DNA of 46,198 nucleotides from Burkholderiales bacterium Ga0074133 (GCA_001464865.1 LNEG01000195.1:1-46198), one strand, 5' to 3'; positions 10,199-20,122 are shown, counted from the first letter of the stretch. The notes: generated by a model from the sequence alone, not told the origin. Made by a program: numbers and translations.

Positions 10199-10723
10199 CC
10201 CTGGGCATCACGCCCGTCCACACCATGCTGGCAGCCAGTACGGGGGCGCGACGGTCGACGAACCCGTCTGGGCCCGTAACCGTTGCTTCCCGTGCCGCGT
10301 CATGCCATGTGCGCGGATGGCAGCAGTCCGGACGCTTTCTGGTGTGCCCGGTTGGAAATTCGTGTGATGAAGAATTCGCGGTCTGCCGTCAGTGGCTTTT
10401 GTGGCTCGTTGTGTAGCCGTTGATGGGACGCGCGGATGTGGATAGCGACATGCTGCAGTGCGCTCCTTCGCGTCGCTTCACCCTGGCCAAGCATCGCAAC
10501 CCACAGGACTGCCCGAGGGCGTGCCTGCGCGGGGAGCACTGGGCGGTGACGATGCCCAGGCGTTTCCTGCCCGCAAAGCAGTACACCCGAAAGCCGGCGG
10601 TCGTGACTGTAAAGTACGACGCTCGAACTCATTCACGCCACCAAGTCAGCATCGATGCGGGTTCACGGTTTTCGGAAACCATCGAGTGGGATGTCCCCGC
10701 ACTGACGCCTGCCCCACTTCACC
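10199..10723. other. Intergenic region between lysR and the DUF6352 gene
   Basis: 525 bp without a supported gene. Open frames on both strands have low-complexity or unrecognisable translations and no good ribosome-binding site. No repeat, tRNA or strong terminator is visible. Confidence 0.5.
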
Positions 10724-11794
10724 ATGAGCAATCCCCACGACTTCTGGCCCGACTGTGGCTTTCACGGCCTGGAGCGCGATCCGCGCGGCTGGCTTGTACC
10801 CACAGCTGTGTATGTGCGGTGGCTGCTGGCCCGGCCCGAACTGGCACTGGTGCCCGAATCATGCGCGGCTGAAACCGCACTGCATGAATCGCTGGCTGCC
10901 GCGCCGCTGCGCGCTGTTCTTCCTGCGGATCTGGCTGCCATGGAGGATGCCGATGCCCGCGAGAACTACACGGTGTTCCTGCGTTTTCGTGATGCGCTTT
11001 GCGCGGCCGGAACACTGGAAGCGTATTACCTGCAAATCATGCGTGGCGGCAGCGTCAATATCCCGGCAGTGTTCATCGACACCATGGTTCAGGCCATGCT
11101 GCGCAACCTGCTGCACGATTGCAACGACGCTGTCGAGGCCCGTGCGGCCGAGATGCTGTTCCGCCCGCAGCGCGTGACCCAGCAGGACGGCCGCATGCTG
11201 GCTGGCGATCGCGCCACGCTGGACATGTTCAACGAGACGGCAGGCCTGGGCGAGATGGGGCGGCTGCTGCTGGAAAGCGGTGCATTGCAGCCGCGCATCG
11301 AACTGCAGGTGCTGGGCGCAGACACTGACGCGCAGTACTGGCAGGACAGCACGCGATACCGGTTCCTGCTGGACCTGACGCACGAGCTGACGCAGGACCT
11401 GAGCCACGGCCTCACTTTCAAGATGACCCGTTCACGGTCGGGCCTCAAGGGCCTGTCCCGCGTGCTGGAGCGGTGGGTGGCGCACTTTCTGGGAGTGCAG
11501 GTTCACATTGAGCCTGCACACCAGATCACTGACAGCGCCTGGCGCTGGCATGTGGGTCTGGACGTGGAGTCCACCGCCATGCTGAACGACCTGTATGAAG
11601 ACCGCCCGGTGGACGCTGACCGCATGCAGCGCCTGCTCAGCCTGTTCACGCTGACATTTTCCGACCCGGCGGAGATGCGCGCGGATGTGGCGGGCAAGCC
11701 GGTGTACCTGGGCCTGGCCACCACCGCCGATGGCGTGGTGCGCATCAAGCCGCAGAACCTGCTGCTGAACCTTCCGCTGGCCAGTATGGTCTGA
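10724..11794 (+). CDS. DUF6352 family protein
   Basis: A 356-residue cytoplasmic protein of unknown function. The opening DFWPDCGFHGLERDPRGWLVPT and the following LARPELALVPESCAAE match my memory of the DUF6352 family of betaproteobacteria. No signal peptide, membrane helix or catalytic motif is visible. The ATG at 10724 is close after a 525-bp gap, so it probably has its own promoter. It is immediately followed by a copy of the dispersed repeat and then by the convergent putA gene; nothing in the context reveals its job. Confidence 0.8.
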   Translation: MSNPHDFWPDCGFHGLERDPRGWLVPTAVYVRWLLARPELALVPESCAAETALHESLAAAPLRAVLPADLAAMEDADARENYTVFLRFRDALCAAGTLEAYYLQIMRGGSVNIPAVFIDTMVQAMLRNLLHDCNDAVEARAAEMLFRPQRVTQQDGRMLAGDRATLDMFNETAGLGEMGRLLLESGALQPRIELQVLGADTDAQYWQDSTRYRFLLDLTHELTQDLSHGLTFKMTRSRSGLKGLSRVLERWVAHFLGVQVHIEPAHQITDSAWRWHVGLDVESTAMLNDLYEDRPVDADRMQRLLSLFTLTFSDPAEMRADVAGKPVYLGLATTADGVVRIKPQNLLLNLPLASMV

Positions 11795-11795
11795 T

Positions 11796-11858
11796 TTGCT
11801 ATAAATAGTATAGCAATGGGGGCAAATGAATCCAGCACTTCCGGCCCATTTGGCTTGA
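11796..11858 (+). repeat. Dispersed Comamonadaceae-type repeat, copy R2
   Basis: TTGCTATAAATAGTATAGCA starts one base after the DUF6352 stop, followed by GGGGCAAATGAATCCAGCA and CCGGCCCATTTGGCTTG. It fills most of the space between this gene and the convergent end of putA and may act as a transcription stop for one or both. Confidence 0.65.
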
Positions 11859-11876
11859 ATTCATGCCCACAGGGCC

Positions 11877-14800
11877 TCAACCGATGGTCATCAGGCTGGC
11901 GTTGCCACCCGCGGCCGCCGTATTCACGCTCAGCGCCCGTTCGATGAGCAGCCGCTCCAGCGGAACATCTGTTGCGCCCGGCAACAGGCTGGTCACGTTC
12001 ACGATGGGTCCGGCACGCCGGGCGAGTGCCTGGCAGACCGTTTGCAGTGACGCCGCGTCGCCATGGTGCAGCACTGCGTCCAGCGCCGCCGAGCCGCTTT
12101 CCAGCACGTTGTCCTGCAAGGCCACCTGGGCCTGAACAGCTGCGGGCAGCCGACTGCGCAGCGCTGCACGCTCGCCAGCCCACAGCGCCGTGCCGCCGGT
12201 GGCCAGCACTGCCGCGGTCTGCACCAGCAAATCGCGCTCGTCCTGCGCCAGGCACAGCACATGCTGGCGTGGGGCCAGGGTGTACACGTTGCGCTCGCCC
12301 GTGGGGCCGGGCAGGGTGCGTGCGGTGCCGCTTTGCGTGTCGGCGCCAAAGCGCTGGCAGGCCGCAGCCAGCGCGGCGTTGCCCTCGTTCTGTGCCCACT
12401 CTTGCAGCACGGTCAGTGGCCGCAACAGCCGCTGGCGCTGCGAATCTTCGGGTGGGCTGGCGCGGTCGGCTTCGGCAAAGGTATGCGCCATGGCACCAGC
12501 CGGACGCTGCGACAGCAGGCGCAGCAGGTACAGCGGCCCGCCCGCCTTGGGGCCCGTGCCCGAAAGGCCCTCGCCACCAAACGGCTGCACGCCCACCACG
12601 GCGCCCACCATGTTGCGGTTCACGTACACGTTGCCGGCGTGGGCACGGTGGACCACCCGGGCAATGGTTTCGTCGATGCGGGTGTGAACGCCCTGGGTCA
12701 GTCCGTAGCCGGTGGCGTTGATCTGGTCGAGCAGGCGATCCAGGTCGTTGCGGGCATAGCGCACCAGGTGCAGCACGGGCCCGAAGACTTCGCGCTGCAG
12801 CTCGCCGATGTGGTTCAGCTCGATCAGCGTGGGGGGTACAAACGTGCCTTGCGTACCCGCTGCAGTCAAATGGCTGGGGTGCTGGTACACGCGGTGGCCC
12901 TTGGCCCGGAAGGCTTCGATGTGCCGCGTGATCCCCAGCTGCGCCTCGGCGTCGATCACCGGGCCCACGTCCACGCGCAGCTCGGCGGGGTTGCCCACGC
13001 GCAGCTCGCCCATGGCGCCTTGCAGCATCTCGACGACGCGGTCGGCGGCTTCTTCCTGCACACACAGCACGCGCAGTGCCGAGCAACGCTGGCCGGCACT
13101 GTCAAAGGCCGACGACACGGCATCGGCCACCACCTGTTCGACCAGGGCGGAAGAATCCACGATCATGGCGTTCTGCCCTCCGGTTTCCGCAATCAGCGGG
13201 ATCGGGCGGCCTGCCGCATCGAGCCGGCCGGCCACAGTGCGCTGCAGGATGCGTGCAACTTCGGTCGAGCCGGTGAACATCACCCCCATCACCCGGGCGT
13301 CGCCAATCAGGCGGGCACCCACGGTTTCGCCCTGGCCGGGCAACAGCTGCACGGCGGCCCGTGGTACGCCCGCGCGCCACAGCAGGCGCACGGCCTCGGC
13401 GGCGATCAGCGGGGTTTGCTCGGCGGGCTTGGCCAGCACGGGGTTGCCTGCGGCCAGCGCTGCAGCGACCTGGCCCATGAAGATGGCCAGCGGGAAGTTC
13501 CACGGGCTGATGCAGGCCACCGGGCCCAGGGGGACGTGGGTGGCGTTGTCGAACGTTCCCTGCACCTGCGCGGCGTAGTAGCGCAGGAAGTCCACCGCCT
13601 CGCGCACCTCGGCCACGCCGTTGCTGGCGCTCTTGCCGGCTTCGCGCATCAGCAGGCCCAGCAGGGGCTGCATGCGGTCTTCCAGCAGGTCTGCTGCGCG
13701 CAACAGGGCCGCAGCGCGGTCGGCGGGTAGGGTGGCAGCCCAGCCACGGGCCGTTGCCTGGGCGCAGGTCAGGGCATGGTCTACGTCGGCCTCTGTCGCT
13801 TCGCGGACATGGCCTACAAGATCACGGTGGTCAGCCGGGTTGCGCACAGGCAATGTGGGGCCGACCGGGTGATCGGCGCCGTCTGTACCAAGCAGGGGGC
13901 TGGCCATCCATCCGTGGTCTGCCGAGCACTGCAGCGATGCGCCCAGCGCAGTCAGCGTGTTCTCGCTGGAGAGATCCAGCCCGCGCGAATTGGTGCGGTG
14001 TGGCCCGTACAGGTTCCGCGGCAACGGAATGCGCGGGTGCGAAAGCCCTGCCGTGTCCTCGGCAGCCGCCTGGGCGTCCACCACCTCCACAGGGCTTCGT
14101 ACCAGTTCGTCGAGCGCGATGGTGTCGTCCGCGATGCGGTTCACGAACGATGTGTTGGCGCCGTTTTCCAGCAGGCGACGTACCAGGTAGGCCAACAGGG
14201 TTTCGTGCGTGCCCACGGGGGCGTAGATGCGGCACGGGCGGCCCAGCTTGCCGGTGGTGACGGCGCCCACCACTTGCTCGTACAGGGGCTCGCCCATGCC
14301 GTGCAGGCACTGGAATTCGTACTGGCCGGGGTAGTAGTTGCTGCCCGCCATCTGGTGGATGGTGGCCACCGTCTCGGCGTTGTGGGTGGCGAACTGCGGG
14401 TACACGGCCTCGGGCGCGGCCAGCAGCTTTTTTGCGCAGGCGATGTAGGAGATGTCGGTGTGCACCTTGCGGGTGTACACGGGGTAGTCCTCCAGGCCAT
14501 CGATCTGCGCACGCTTGATTTCGCTGTCCCAGTACGCCCCTTTGACCAGGCGCACCATCAGGCGGCGCTGGGTGCGGCGCGCCAGGTCCACGACATAGTC
14601 AATGACGAAGGGGCAGCGCTTTTGATACGCCTGGATGACGAACCCAATGCCGTTCCAGCCCGCCAGCGTGGGCTCGTGGCAAAGGCGCTCCAGCAGGTCC
14701 AGCGACAGCTCCAGCCGGTCGGCTTCTTCGGCGTCGATGTTCAGGCCGATGTCGTGCTGCTTGGCCAGGGCCGTGAGGCGCAACACCAGCGGGTACAGCT

Positions 14801-15662
14801 CGTCCATCACACGGCCAAACTGTGCGCGGCTGTAGCGCGGGTGCAGGGCCGAGAGCTTGATGGAGATGCCCGGGCCTTCGTAGATGCCGCGCCCGGCAGA
14901 GGCCTTGCCAATGGCGTGGATGGCTTGTTCGTACGAGGCGTAGTAGCGCTGGGCGTCTTCGCTGGTCAGCGCTGCCTCGCCCAGCATGTCGTACGAATAG
15001 CGAAAGCCCTCGGCCTCCATCGTGCGGGCGTTGCGCAGGGCTTCGTCAATCGTTTCGCCGGTCACGAACTGCTCGCCCATCATGCGCATGGCCATGTCCA
15101 CGCCCTTGCGGATCAGGGGCTCGCCGCCCTTGCCGATCAGGCGACTGAGTGAATTGCCCAGGCTGCCTTCGCTGTGCGTGGCCACCAGCTTGCCGGTGAT
15201 GAGCAGGCCCCAGGTGGCGGCGTTGACGAACAGCGACGGGCTCTTGCCCAGGTGGGCATCCCACTGGCCGTGGCTGATCTTGTCGCGGATCAGTGCATCG
15301 CGCGTGGCCTTGTCGGGGATGCGCAGCAGGGCTTCGGCCAGGCACATCAGCGCCACGCCTTCCTGCGACGACAGCGAAAACTCCTGCAGCAAGCCCTGCA
15401 CGATGCCCGCACGGCCGGCGCTCGCCTTGCGCTCGCGCAGCGCCCTGGCAATGCGCAGCGCCAGTTGGCCAGCCGCTGCGGCCTGGTCCTGCGGCAGGCG
15501 GGCATCGGCCAGCAGGGGCGCCAGTGTCTCGGGCTCGGGGCGGCGGTACGCGGCCGTGATGGCTGCGCGCAAGGGGCTGGCAAGCGGCGTGCGCGGAGCA
15601 AACTGCGCGAAGGGGCTTGTTGCGGCGTCGGTGGTTGCGGTCACGGCGGTGGCTGTCGTCAT
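11877..15662 (-). CDS. putA: Bifunctional proline dehydrogenase / L-glutamate gamma-semialdehyde dehydrogenase
   Basis: PutA oxidises proline to glutamate in two steps: FAD-dependent proline dehydrogenase, then NAD-dependent semialdehyde dehydrogenase. With the ATG at 15662 it has 1261 residues. The dehydrogenase half contains RYSYDMLGEAALTSEDAQRY, LVKGAYWDSEIKRAQ and NAETVATIH. The aldehyde dehydrogenase half has ISPWNFPLAIF, ETGGQNAM with Glu826, and AGQRCSALR with catalytic Cys860. The C-terminus ends NTAAAGGNASLMTIG, as in long PutAs. There is no N-terminal ribbon-helix-helix domain, only a Thr/Ala-rich start, so it should not be a self-repressing trifunctional PutA. Control probably comes from the divergent Lrp-type gene. 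The frame is open further upstream but without conserved sequence. Confidence 0.96.
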   Translation of the reverse strand: MTTATAVTATTDAATSPFAQFAPRTPLASPLRAAITAAYRRPEPETLAPLLADARLPQDQAAAAGQLALRIARALRERKASAGRAGIVQGLLQEFSLSSQEGVALMCLAEALLRIPDKATRDALIRDKISHGQWDAHLGKSPSLFVNAATWGLLITGKLVATHSEGSLGNSLSRLIGKGGEPLIRKGVDMAMRMMGEQFVTGETIDEALRNARTMEAEGFRYSYDMLGEAALTSEDAQRYYASYEQAIHAIGKASAGRGIYEGPGISIKLSALHPRYSRAQFGRVMDELYPLVLRLTALAKQHDIGLNIDAEEADRLELSLDLLERLCHEPTLAGWNGIGFVIQAYQKRCPFVIDYVVDLARRTQRRLMVRLVKGAYWDSEIKRAQIDGLEDYPVYTRKVHTDISYIACAKKLLAAPEAVYPQFATHNAETVATIHQMAGSNYYPGQYEFQCLHGMGEPLYEQVVGAVTTGKLGRPCRIYAPVGTHETLLAYLVRRLLENGANTSFVNRIADDTIALDELVRSPVEVVDAQAAAEDTAGLSHPRIPLPRNLYGPHRTNSRGLDLSSENTLTALGASLQCSADHGWMASPLLGTDGADHPVGPTLPVRNPADHRDLVGHVREATEADVDHALTCAQATARGWAATLPADRAAALLRAADLLEDRMQPLLGLLMREAGKSASNGVAEVREAVDFLRYYAAQVQGTFDNATHVPLGPVACISPWNFPLAIFMGQVAAALAAGNPVLAKPAEQTPLIAAEAVRLLWRAGVPRAAVQLLPGQGETVGARLIGDARVMGVMFTGSTEVARILQRTVAGRLDAAGRPIPLIAETGGQNAMIVDSSALVEQVVADAVSSAFDSAGQRCSALRVLCVQEEAADRVVEMLQGAMGELRVGNPAELRVDVGPVIDAEAQLGITRHIEAFRAKGHRVYQHPSHLTAAGTQGTFVPPTLIELNHIGELQREVFGPVLHLVRYARNDLDRLLDQINATGYGLTQGVHTRIDETIARVVHRAHAGNVYVNRNMVGAVVGVQPFGGEGLSGTGPKAGGPLYLLRLLSQRPAGAMAHTFAEADRASPPEDSQRQRLLRPLTVLQEWAQNEGNAALAAACQRFGADTQSGTARTLPGPTGERNVYTLAPRQHVLCLAQDERDLLVQTAAVLATGGTALWAGERAALRSRLPAAVQAQVALQDNVLESGSAALDAVLHHGDAASLQTVCQALARRAGPIVNVTSLLPGATDVPLERLLIERALSVNTAAAGGNASLMTIG

Positions 15663-15780
15663 GGCTGTCTTTCGTGGTGTCAGCCACCCGATGCTCGAGG
15701 TGGCATGAATGCAATGATGTATGAGCATCCACTGAATAAATGTTCGAAAATAAGAGCCTGAACGGAACAAAAAGCTAGTG
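15663..15780. promoter_or_regulatory. Divergent putA / lrp control region
   Basis: 118 bp between divergent starts, clearly AT-richer than its surroundings (for example GAATAAATGTTCGAAAATAA around 15733). This is where an Lrp-type regulator would be expected to bind both promoters. No exact operator is assigned. Confidence 0.5.
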
Positions 15781-16257
15781 ATGATCCAAACTGACCCTGA
15801 TCTGGACCGGATTGACCGCAGGATTCTGTCAATCCTGCAGGAGGATGGGCGCATTGCGAACCTCAAGCTGGCCGAGGCCGTGGCACTGTCGCCCACGGCG
15901 GTGCTGGCGCGGGTGCAGCGCCTCACGCGTGACGGTTTCATCCTCGGCTACGAGGCACGGCTGAACCCTTTGAAGCTGGGCGCGGGGATGCTGGTGTTTG
16001 TCGAGGTGCTGCTCGACCGCACGACCCCGAATGTGTTCGACCAGTTCAAGGCTGCCGTGCAGGTACACCCCGAGATCATGGAATGCCACATGGTGGCGGG
16101 CGGGTTTGACTACCTGCTCAAGACCCGCTCGGCCGACATGAATGCCTACCGCGTGTTTGCCGGCAACGTGCTGTGGCAACTGCCCGGCGTTCGTGAAACG
16201 CGTACCTACGCGGTGATGGAAGAGGTCAAGCACACCAACCACCTGCACTTGCGGTAG
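15781..16257 (+). CDS. Lrp/AsnC-family transcriptional regulator (PutR-like)
   Basis: A 158-residue Lrp-type regulator. The N-terminal HTH starts LDRIDRRILSILQEDGRIANLKLAEAV-like with the recognition helix near SPTAVLARVQRL. The C-terminal RAM/ligand domain includes GAGMLVFVEVLLDRTTPNVF and the VAGGFDYLLKTRSADM motif. The ATG at 15781 is preferred over an adjacent GTG at 15778. Divergent linkage to putA is typical of proline-responsive activators (PutR in Rhizobiales and Bradyrhizobium relatives, and similar genes here). Activation of putA in the presence of proline is inferred from this placement. Confidence 0.92.
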   Translation: MIQTDPDLDRIDRRILSILQEDGRIANLKLAEAVALSPTAVLARVQRLTRDGFILGYEARLNPLKLGAGMLVFVEVLLDRTTPNVFDQFKAAVQVHPEIMECHMVAGGFDYLLKTRSADMNAYRVFAGNVLWQLPGVRETRTYAVMEEVKHTNHLHLR

Positions 16258-16360
16258 CGGCGGGATGGAAACAGGGGCGCTTTCGCTCTGCCTTGGGGCC
16301 GCAAGCCAATGCCCGCATAATCCGCCGAAACGCACCCCTCCACCCGCAAGGAGAAACCCC

Positions 16361-16663
16361 ATGAAAGCACTGCCCCCCGCCGCCGCCCTGGTTGCAGCCC
16401 TGTTCGCCCAGAACGCTGCGGCAGCCTGCTATGTGGTGTACGGCCCCAACCAGGACATCGTCTACCGTGCGGCCGAGCCGCCAGTGGACATGTCTCGCCA
16501 GATCCATGAAACCCTGCCATTGGTTGCGCCCGGTGCCACCATGGTGTTTTCTTCCGACACCACCGGATGCGAGATCACGATCAACAAGCTGCCGCTGATG
16601 GCATCGCAAAGTGCCCCCACGGCAGTCCCGATGCCCCGCGCCGCCCGGGCCGACCGCAGTTGA
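16361..16663 (+). CDS. Small secreted protein of unknown function
   Basis: A 100-residue protein with a good ribosome-binding site (AAGGAG at 16348-16353). Residues 1-22 form a signal peptide ending AAAA before Cys23, so the mature protein begins near CYVVYGPNQDIVYRAAEPPVDMS. A second cysteine sits in DTTGCEIT, allowing one disulfide. The C-terminal tail is basic (PRAARADRS). I do not recognise the family beyond a conserved betaproteobacterial look. It lies between the Lrp-type gene and rlmD, on their strand. Confidence 0.75.
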   Translation: MKALPPAAALVAALFAQNAAAACYVVYGPNQDIVYRAAEPPVDMSRQIHETLPLVAPGATMVFSSDTTGCEITINKLPLMASQSAPTAVPMPRAARADRS

Positions 16664-16748
16664 GCAGGCCTGCGAAGGCGCTTGGCGCGGATGCCGTCTG
16701 CCATCCTGCCGTTGCCGGGTGTGCCCTGCAGCCTGAGACAATCGGGGG

Positions 16749-18218
16749 ATGAGCGAACCGAAAGAACTATCCCCCTCGTTTGAACCCGCCGTCCAGGGCG
16801 CGGACGACCTTCCCCCGGGCTGGCTGCAGGTGCAGTCGATGGACCTGGAGGCGCAGGGCGTGGCCCGCCGGCCTGATGGCAAGGTCGTTTTCATCGATGG
16901 TGCCCTGCCGTTTGAGCAGGTCACTGCCAACACCCACCGCAAGAAAAACAACTGGGAACAGGCCAGCCTCACGGCCATCCACCGCGAATCCTCGCAGCGA
17001 GTGCGCCCCGGGTGCCCCCATTTCGGCCTGCACGCCGGTGCCTGCGGCGGCTGCAAGATGCAGCATCTGCACGTGGGCGGGCAGGTGGCCGTCAAGCAGC
17101 GGGTGCTGGAAGACAACCTCTGGCACCTGGGCAAGGTGCGCCCCCAGATGGTGCTGCGGCCCATTGAGGGCCCTGCCTGGGGCTACCGCTACCGCGCCCG
17201 GCTGGCCGTGCGCCACGTGATCAAGAAGGGTCAGGTGCTGGTGGGTTTTCACGAGCGCAAGAGCCGCTACATCGCAGACATGCAGACCTGCAAGATCCTG
17301 CCCCCGCACGTCGATGCCATGCTGATGCCGCTGCGTGGCCTGATCGCCAACATGGATGCACGCGATACCTGCCCGCAGATCGAACTGGCCTGCGGCGACA
17401 GCGTGACGGCCATGGTGCTGCGCCATCTGGAACCCCTGAGCGCTGGCGACCTGGCCCGGCTGCGCGCGTTTGCGGCCGAGCACCGCGTGCAGTGGTGGCT
17501 GCAGCCCAAGGGCCCCGAGACGGTACACCTGCTGGACGAAGGCGGCGAGCAGCTTTCGTACGGATTGCCCGACTTCGGCATCACCATGCCGTTCAAGCCC
17601 ACCGATTTCACCCAGGTCAACCCGCACATCAACCGCGTGCTGGTGTCGCGCGCGCTGCGCCTGCTGGATGTGCAGCCGCACGAACGCGTGATCGACTGGT
17701 TCTGCGGCTTGGGCAACTTCACCTTGCCGCTGGCCACGCAGGCGCGTGAAGTGCTGGGCATCGAGGGCAGCGAGGCGCTGGTGGCCCGCTCGCGTGAAAA
17801 CTATGAACTGAACAGGGCGGTAGCGCCCGATCACAAAGCCCTGGCAGCTACGGAATTTGTAGCGCGCAACCTGTTCGAGATGACGCCCGCGATGCTGGTG
17901 GCGGATGGGTCTGCCGACAAGTGGCTGGTAGACCCGCCACGCGAGGGCGCCTTTGCCCTGGCCAAGGCACTGGCCGACCTGGAGCAATCCCGCATTGGTG
18001 CCGAGGGCGCCGAGCCATTGCCTGCAGGCGCCGAGGGCTGGTCGCCGCCCAAACGGATCGTCTACGTCAGCTGCAACCCCGCCACGCTGGCGCGCGATGC
18101 AGGCTTGCTGGTGCATCTGGGTGGCTACCAGTGCACGGCGGCAGGCATGGTGAACATGTTCCCGCACACGGCGCATGTGGAGAGCATGGCGGTGTTTGAC
18201 CGCGTTGAGCCGGCATGA
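16749..18218 (+). CDS. rlmD: 23S rRNA (uracil-1939-C5)-methyltransferase
   Basis: RlmD methylates U1939 of 23S rRNA using SAM. The 489-residue protein has an N-terminal TRAM-like part, then four cysteines suited to a 4Fe-4S cluster: Cys89, Cys99, Cys102 and Cys181 (CPHFG, GACGGCK, QTCKIL). The SAM site is [14 protein letters not shown] at 316-329, DPPREGA follows at 395-401, and the catalytic cysteine is Cys442 in [11 protein letters not shown]. Residues 358-373 are encoded by a probable inverted copy of the dispersed repeat, in a variable spot between SAM-domain motifs. RlmC-type paralogues exist, but the length and N-terminal domain favour RlmD. Confidence 0.9.
   Translation: MSEPKELSPSFEPAVQGADDLPPGWLQVQSMDLEAQGVARRPDGKVVFIDGALPFEQVTANTHRKKNNWEQASLTAIHRESSQRVRPGCPHFGLHAGACGGCKMQHLHVGGQVAVKQRVLEDNLWHLGKVRPQMVLRPIEGPAWGYRYRARLAVRHVIKKGQVLVGFHERKSRYIADMQTCKILPPHVDAMLMPLRGLIANMDARDTCPQIELACGDSVTAMVLRHLEPLSAGDLARLRAFAAEHRVQWWLQPKGPETVHLLDEGGEQLSYGLPDFGITMPFKPTDFTQVNPHINRVLVSRALRLLDVQPHERVIDWFCGLGNFTLPLATQAREVLGIEGSEALVARSRENYELNRAVAPDHKALAATEFVARNLFEMTPAMLVADGSADKWLVDPPREGAFALAKALADLEQSRIGAEGAEPLPAGAEGWSPPKRIVYVSCNPATLARDAGLLVHLGGYQCTAAGMVNMFPHTAHVESMAVFDRVEPA
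17820..17866 (-). repeat. Probable dispersed repeat copy R7, inverted, inside rlmD
   Basis: On the minus strand it reads GCGCTACAAATTCCGTAGCT followed by GCCAGGGCTTTGTGATC. The GCTAC-N(7)-GTAGC dyad matches a variant of the family core. It is read in frame and adds about 16 residues to RlmD. More degenerate than R1-R3. Confidence 0.45.
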
Positions 18219-18291
18219 ACGCAGCGCCCATACAGGAATGGGCGGCACGCGCACCGGCCGGGCCCGCAGTGCAGACGGGGCTGGGTGGCTC

Positions 18292-18675
18292 CTAGCTGCG
18301 GCTGCGGCCTGAGTCAGAGTCTCGGGGTTCGGTTTCGATGTCTTCAGTGCGCGGCGGTTTTTCGCGGGCCGGCTTCTCGGCTTTGCCCAGCACTGAAGGG
18401 GTGCCTTCGAGCTTGTTCTCGCGCATGTAGGAGTCCATCTCTTTCCAGCCGGCAAAGATGGCAGCCTTGCCCGACTTCGGGTTCAGCGTGTAGCAATCTT
18501 CCAGCCCGCGCAGTGCGTGCCGGCAGGCGCCGCCAATGGCTTTGGCCTCTTCTTCGCGCTGGGCGATCCGCGGGTCGGGCCCCAGGCCCGGGATCTTGTC
18601 GCAGCCAGACAGCAGCAGCACGGCTGCTGCAGCTGCCAGCAGGCGGACCACGGGGAGGGCAGGTTTGCGATACAT
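18292..18675 (-). CDS. Small lipoprotein of unknown function
   Basis: A 127-residue predicted outer- or inner-membrane lipoprotein. The lipobox LLLSGC places the lipidated cysteine at about residue 25, after a basic start and hydrophobic core. The mature part contains two further cysteines (GACRHAL and EDCYTL), then NPKSGKAAIFAGWKEMDSYMRENKLEG, which looks like a conserved helical segment, and ends in a charged Lys/Glu/Arg-rich tail. It is convergent with rlmD. I do not recognise a functional family. Confidence 0.82.
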   Translation of the reverse strand: MYRKPALPVVRLLAAAAAVLLLSGCDKIPGLGPDPRIAQREEEAKAIGGACRHALRGLEDCYTLNPKSGKAAIFAGWKEMDSYMRENKLEGTPSVLGKAEKPAREKPPRTEDIETEPRDSDSGRSRS

Positions 18676-18734
18676 GTGCTTTCATTATCGGCAGGTCGGC
18701 CGCGGTATTGAGTGTTGACCTTTCGCCAGGCAAG

Positions 18735-18762
18735 AAAAAAGGCTCCCGGGGGAGCCTTTTTT
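18735..18762 (-). terminator. Bidirectional-type terminator downstream of the YccA-like gene
   Basis: AAAAAAGGCTCC-CGGG-GGAGCCTTTTTT: perfect stem with A and T runs on both sides. It lies 34 bases beyond the end of the minus-strand membrane-protein gene. Confidence 0.9.
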
Positions 18763-18795
18763 GCAGGGGGAGGGCATCACACCGATGCCCGCGCG

Positions 18796-19494
18796 TCACT
18801 CGCGTTCGCCGCCCATGATGCCCAGCAGGGCCAGCAGGCTCTGGAAGACATTGAAAACGCTCAGATACAGAGCCAGTGTGGCGCTGATGTAGTTCGTTTC
18901 GCCGCCGTCCAGGATGCGCTTGAGGTCATACAGCATGAAGGCGCTGAAGATGCCGATCGCAGCCACCGAGATGGCCATCATGCCCGCGGTGGAACCCACA
19001 AACACGTTGACCACTGCGCCCACCATCAGCACCAGCGCGCCCACGGTCAGCCACTTGCCCATGCCCGACAGGTCACGCTTGATCACGCTGGCGAGGCTCG
19101 CCATCACGAAAAACACGCCCGCGGTGCCTGCAAAGGCTGTCATGATCAGCTCGGAACCATTCTTGAAGCCCAGCACCATGGCGATCATGCGCGAGAGCAT
19201 CAACCCCATGAAGAAGGTGAATGCCAGCAGCACGGGTACGCCGGCTGCCGAGTGCTTGGTCTTTTCGATGGCGTACATGAAGGCAAATGCGCCGCCCAGG
19301 AACACGATCAGCCCCAGGCCGCCGCTCAGCGAGCGCGTGATGCCGGTGGCTACGCCGAGCCAGGCGCCCAGTACGGTGGGAAGCATGCTCAGGGCGAGCA
19401 GCCAGTAAGTATTGCGAAGCACCTTGTGGCGCTCTTCCTGCGAGATGCCATAACCCGCAGAGTGGCCCAGGGTGGTGACTTGTTCGTTCATCAT
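18796..19494 (-). CDS. Bax inhibitor-1/YccA family inner-membrane protein
   Basis: A 232-residue protein with seven predicted transmembrane helices. Family marks are RNTYWLLALSML at the first helix, AFTFFMGLMLSRM, GTAGVFFVMASLASVIKRDLSGMG and SAFMLYDLKRILDGGETNYISATLALYLSVFNVFQSLL at the C-terminus, including the paired acidic residues linked to calcium/pH sensing in the BI-1 fold. E. coli YccA is an FtsH substrate and modulator; the same role here is an inference. AGGAGA with eight-base spacing selects the first of two ATGs (19494). Confidence 0.92.
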   Translation of the reverse strand: MMNEQVTTLGHSAGYGISQEERHKVLRNTYWLLALSMLPTVLGAWLGVATGITRSLSGGLGLIVFLGGAFAFMYAIEKTKHSAAGVPVLLAFTFFMGLMLSRMIAMVLGFKNGSELIMTAFAGTAGVFFVMASLASVIKRDLSGMGKWLTVGALVLMVGAVVNVFVGSTAGMMAISVAAIGIFSAFMLYDLKRILDGGETNYISATLALYLSVFNVFQSLLALLGIMGGERE

Positions 19495-19714
19495 CTTGCG
19501 TCTCTCCTAGTTGGCCTGCACGTCGCAGACAGCATCAATTTTACGGCGCGCGGCATTTTGACACCCCTAAATCCACGCCCGGTTACCTACTTTTGGTAAG
19601 GGTTCTTTCACCCTGGGTGAGGGTGAGGAGTCCGTGACTTCCCGATATGCTCGGGCTTCCTCGTTGCCGCCCTGTGCAGGCGGGGGCGCCCCTTTACCCA
19701 GCACATATTGCTCC

Positions 19715-20122
19715 ATGAAAACCAAACCCGAACTCGAACTCGCCGACGTCAAGGCCATCGCTGCTGCTGCCGAAGCCGAAGCCCTGAAGCACCAGTGGGC
19801 CGTGACCATCGCCATCGTGGACGATGGCGGCCATCTGCTGTGGCTGCAGCGGCTGGATGGCGCCGCTGCCGTGTCGGCCCACATTGCCCCGTCGAAGGCG
19901 CGTACCGCTGCGCTGGGTCGCCGCGAGAGCAAGGTGTATGAAGACGTGATCAACGGCGGCCGTACCTCGTTCCTGAGCGCGCCTGCCATCGACGGCCTGC
20001 TCGAAGGCGGCGTACCGATCATGAAGGATGGCCAGTGCCTGGGTGCCGTCGGAGTCAGCGGTGTGAAGTCCACTGAGGACGCACAGGTTGCCCGCGCGGG
20101 CATCGCCGCCATCGGCCTGTAA
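19715..20122 (+). CDS. GlcG/HbpS-family heme-binding-type protein
   Basis: A 135-residue protein of the GlcG/HbpS (DUF336) family. It begins MKTKPELELADVKAIAAAAEAEA, has VTIAIVDDGGHLLWLQRLDGA in the centre, then SAHIAPSKARTAALGRRES and the glycine-rich GGVPIMKDGQCLGAVGVSG near the end. Family members bind heme or cobalamin or accompany glycolate genes; the ligand here is unknown. No signal peptide is seen with this start. The ribosome-binding site is weak. It is divergent from the YccA-like gene and followed by a repeat copy and a terminator. Confidence 0.88.
   Translation: MKTKPELELADVKAIAAAAEAEALKHQWAVTIAIVDDGGHLLWLQRLDGAAAVSAHIAPSKARTAALGRRESKVYEDVINGGRTSFLSAPAIDGLLEGGVPIMKDGQCLGAVGVSGVKSTEDAQVARAGIAAIGL

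Noticed and set aside
12063..13730. Long open frame of 555 codons opposite putA
   Set aside because: It lies wholly antisense to a conserved, complete putA and has the His/Gln/Gly-rich composition of a shadow frame in high-GC DNA.
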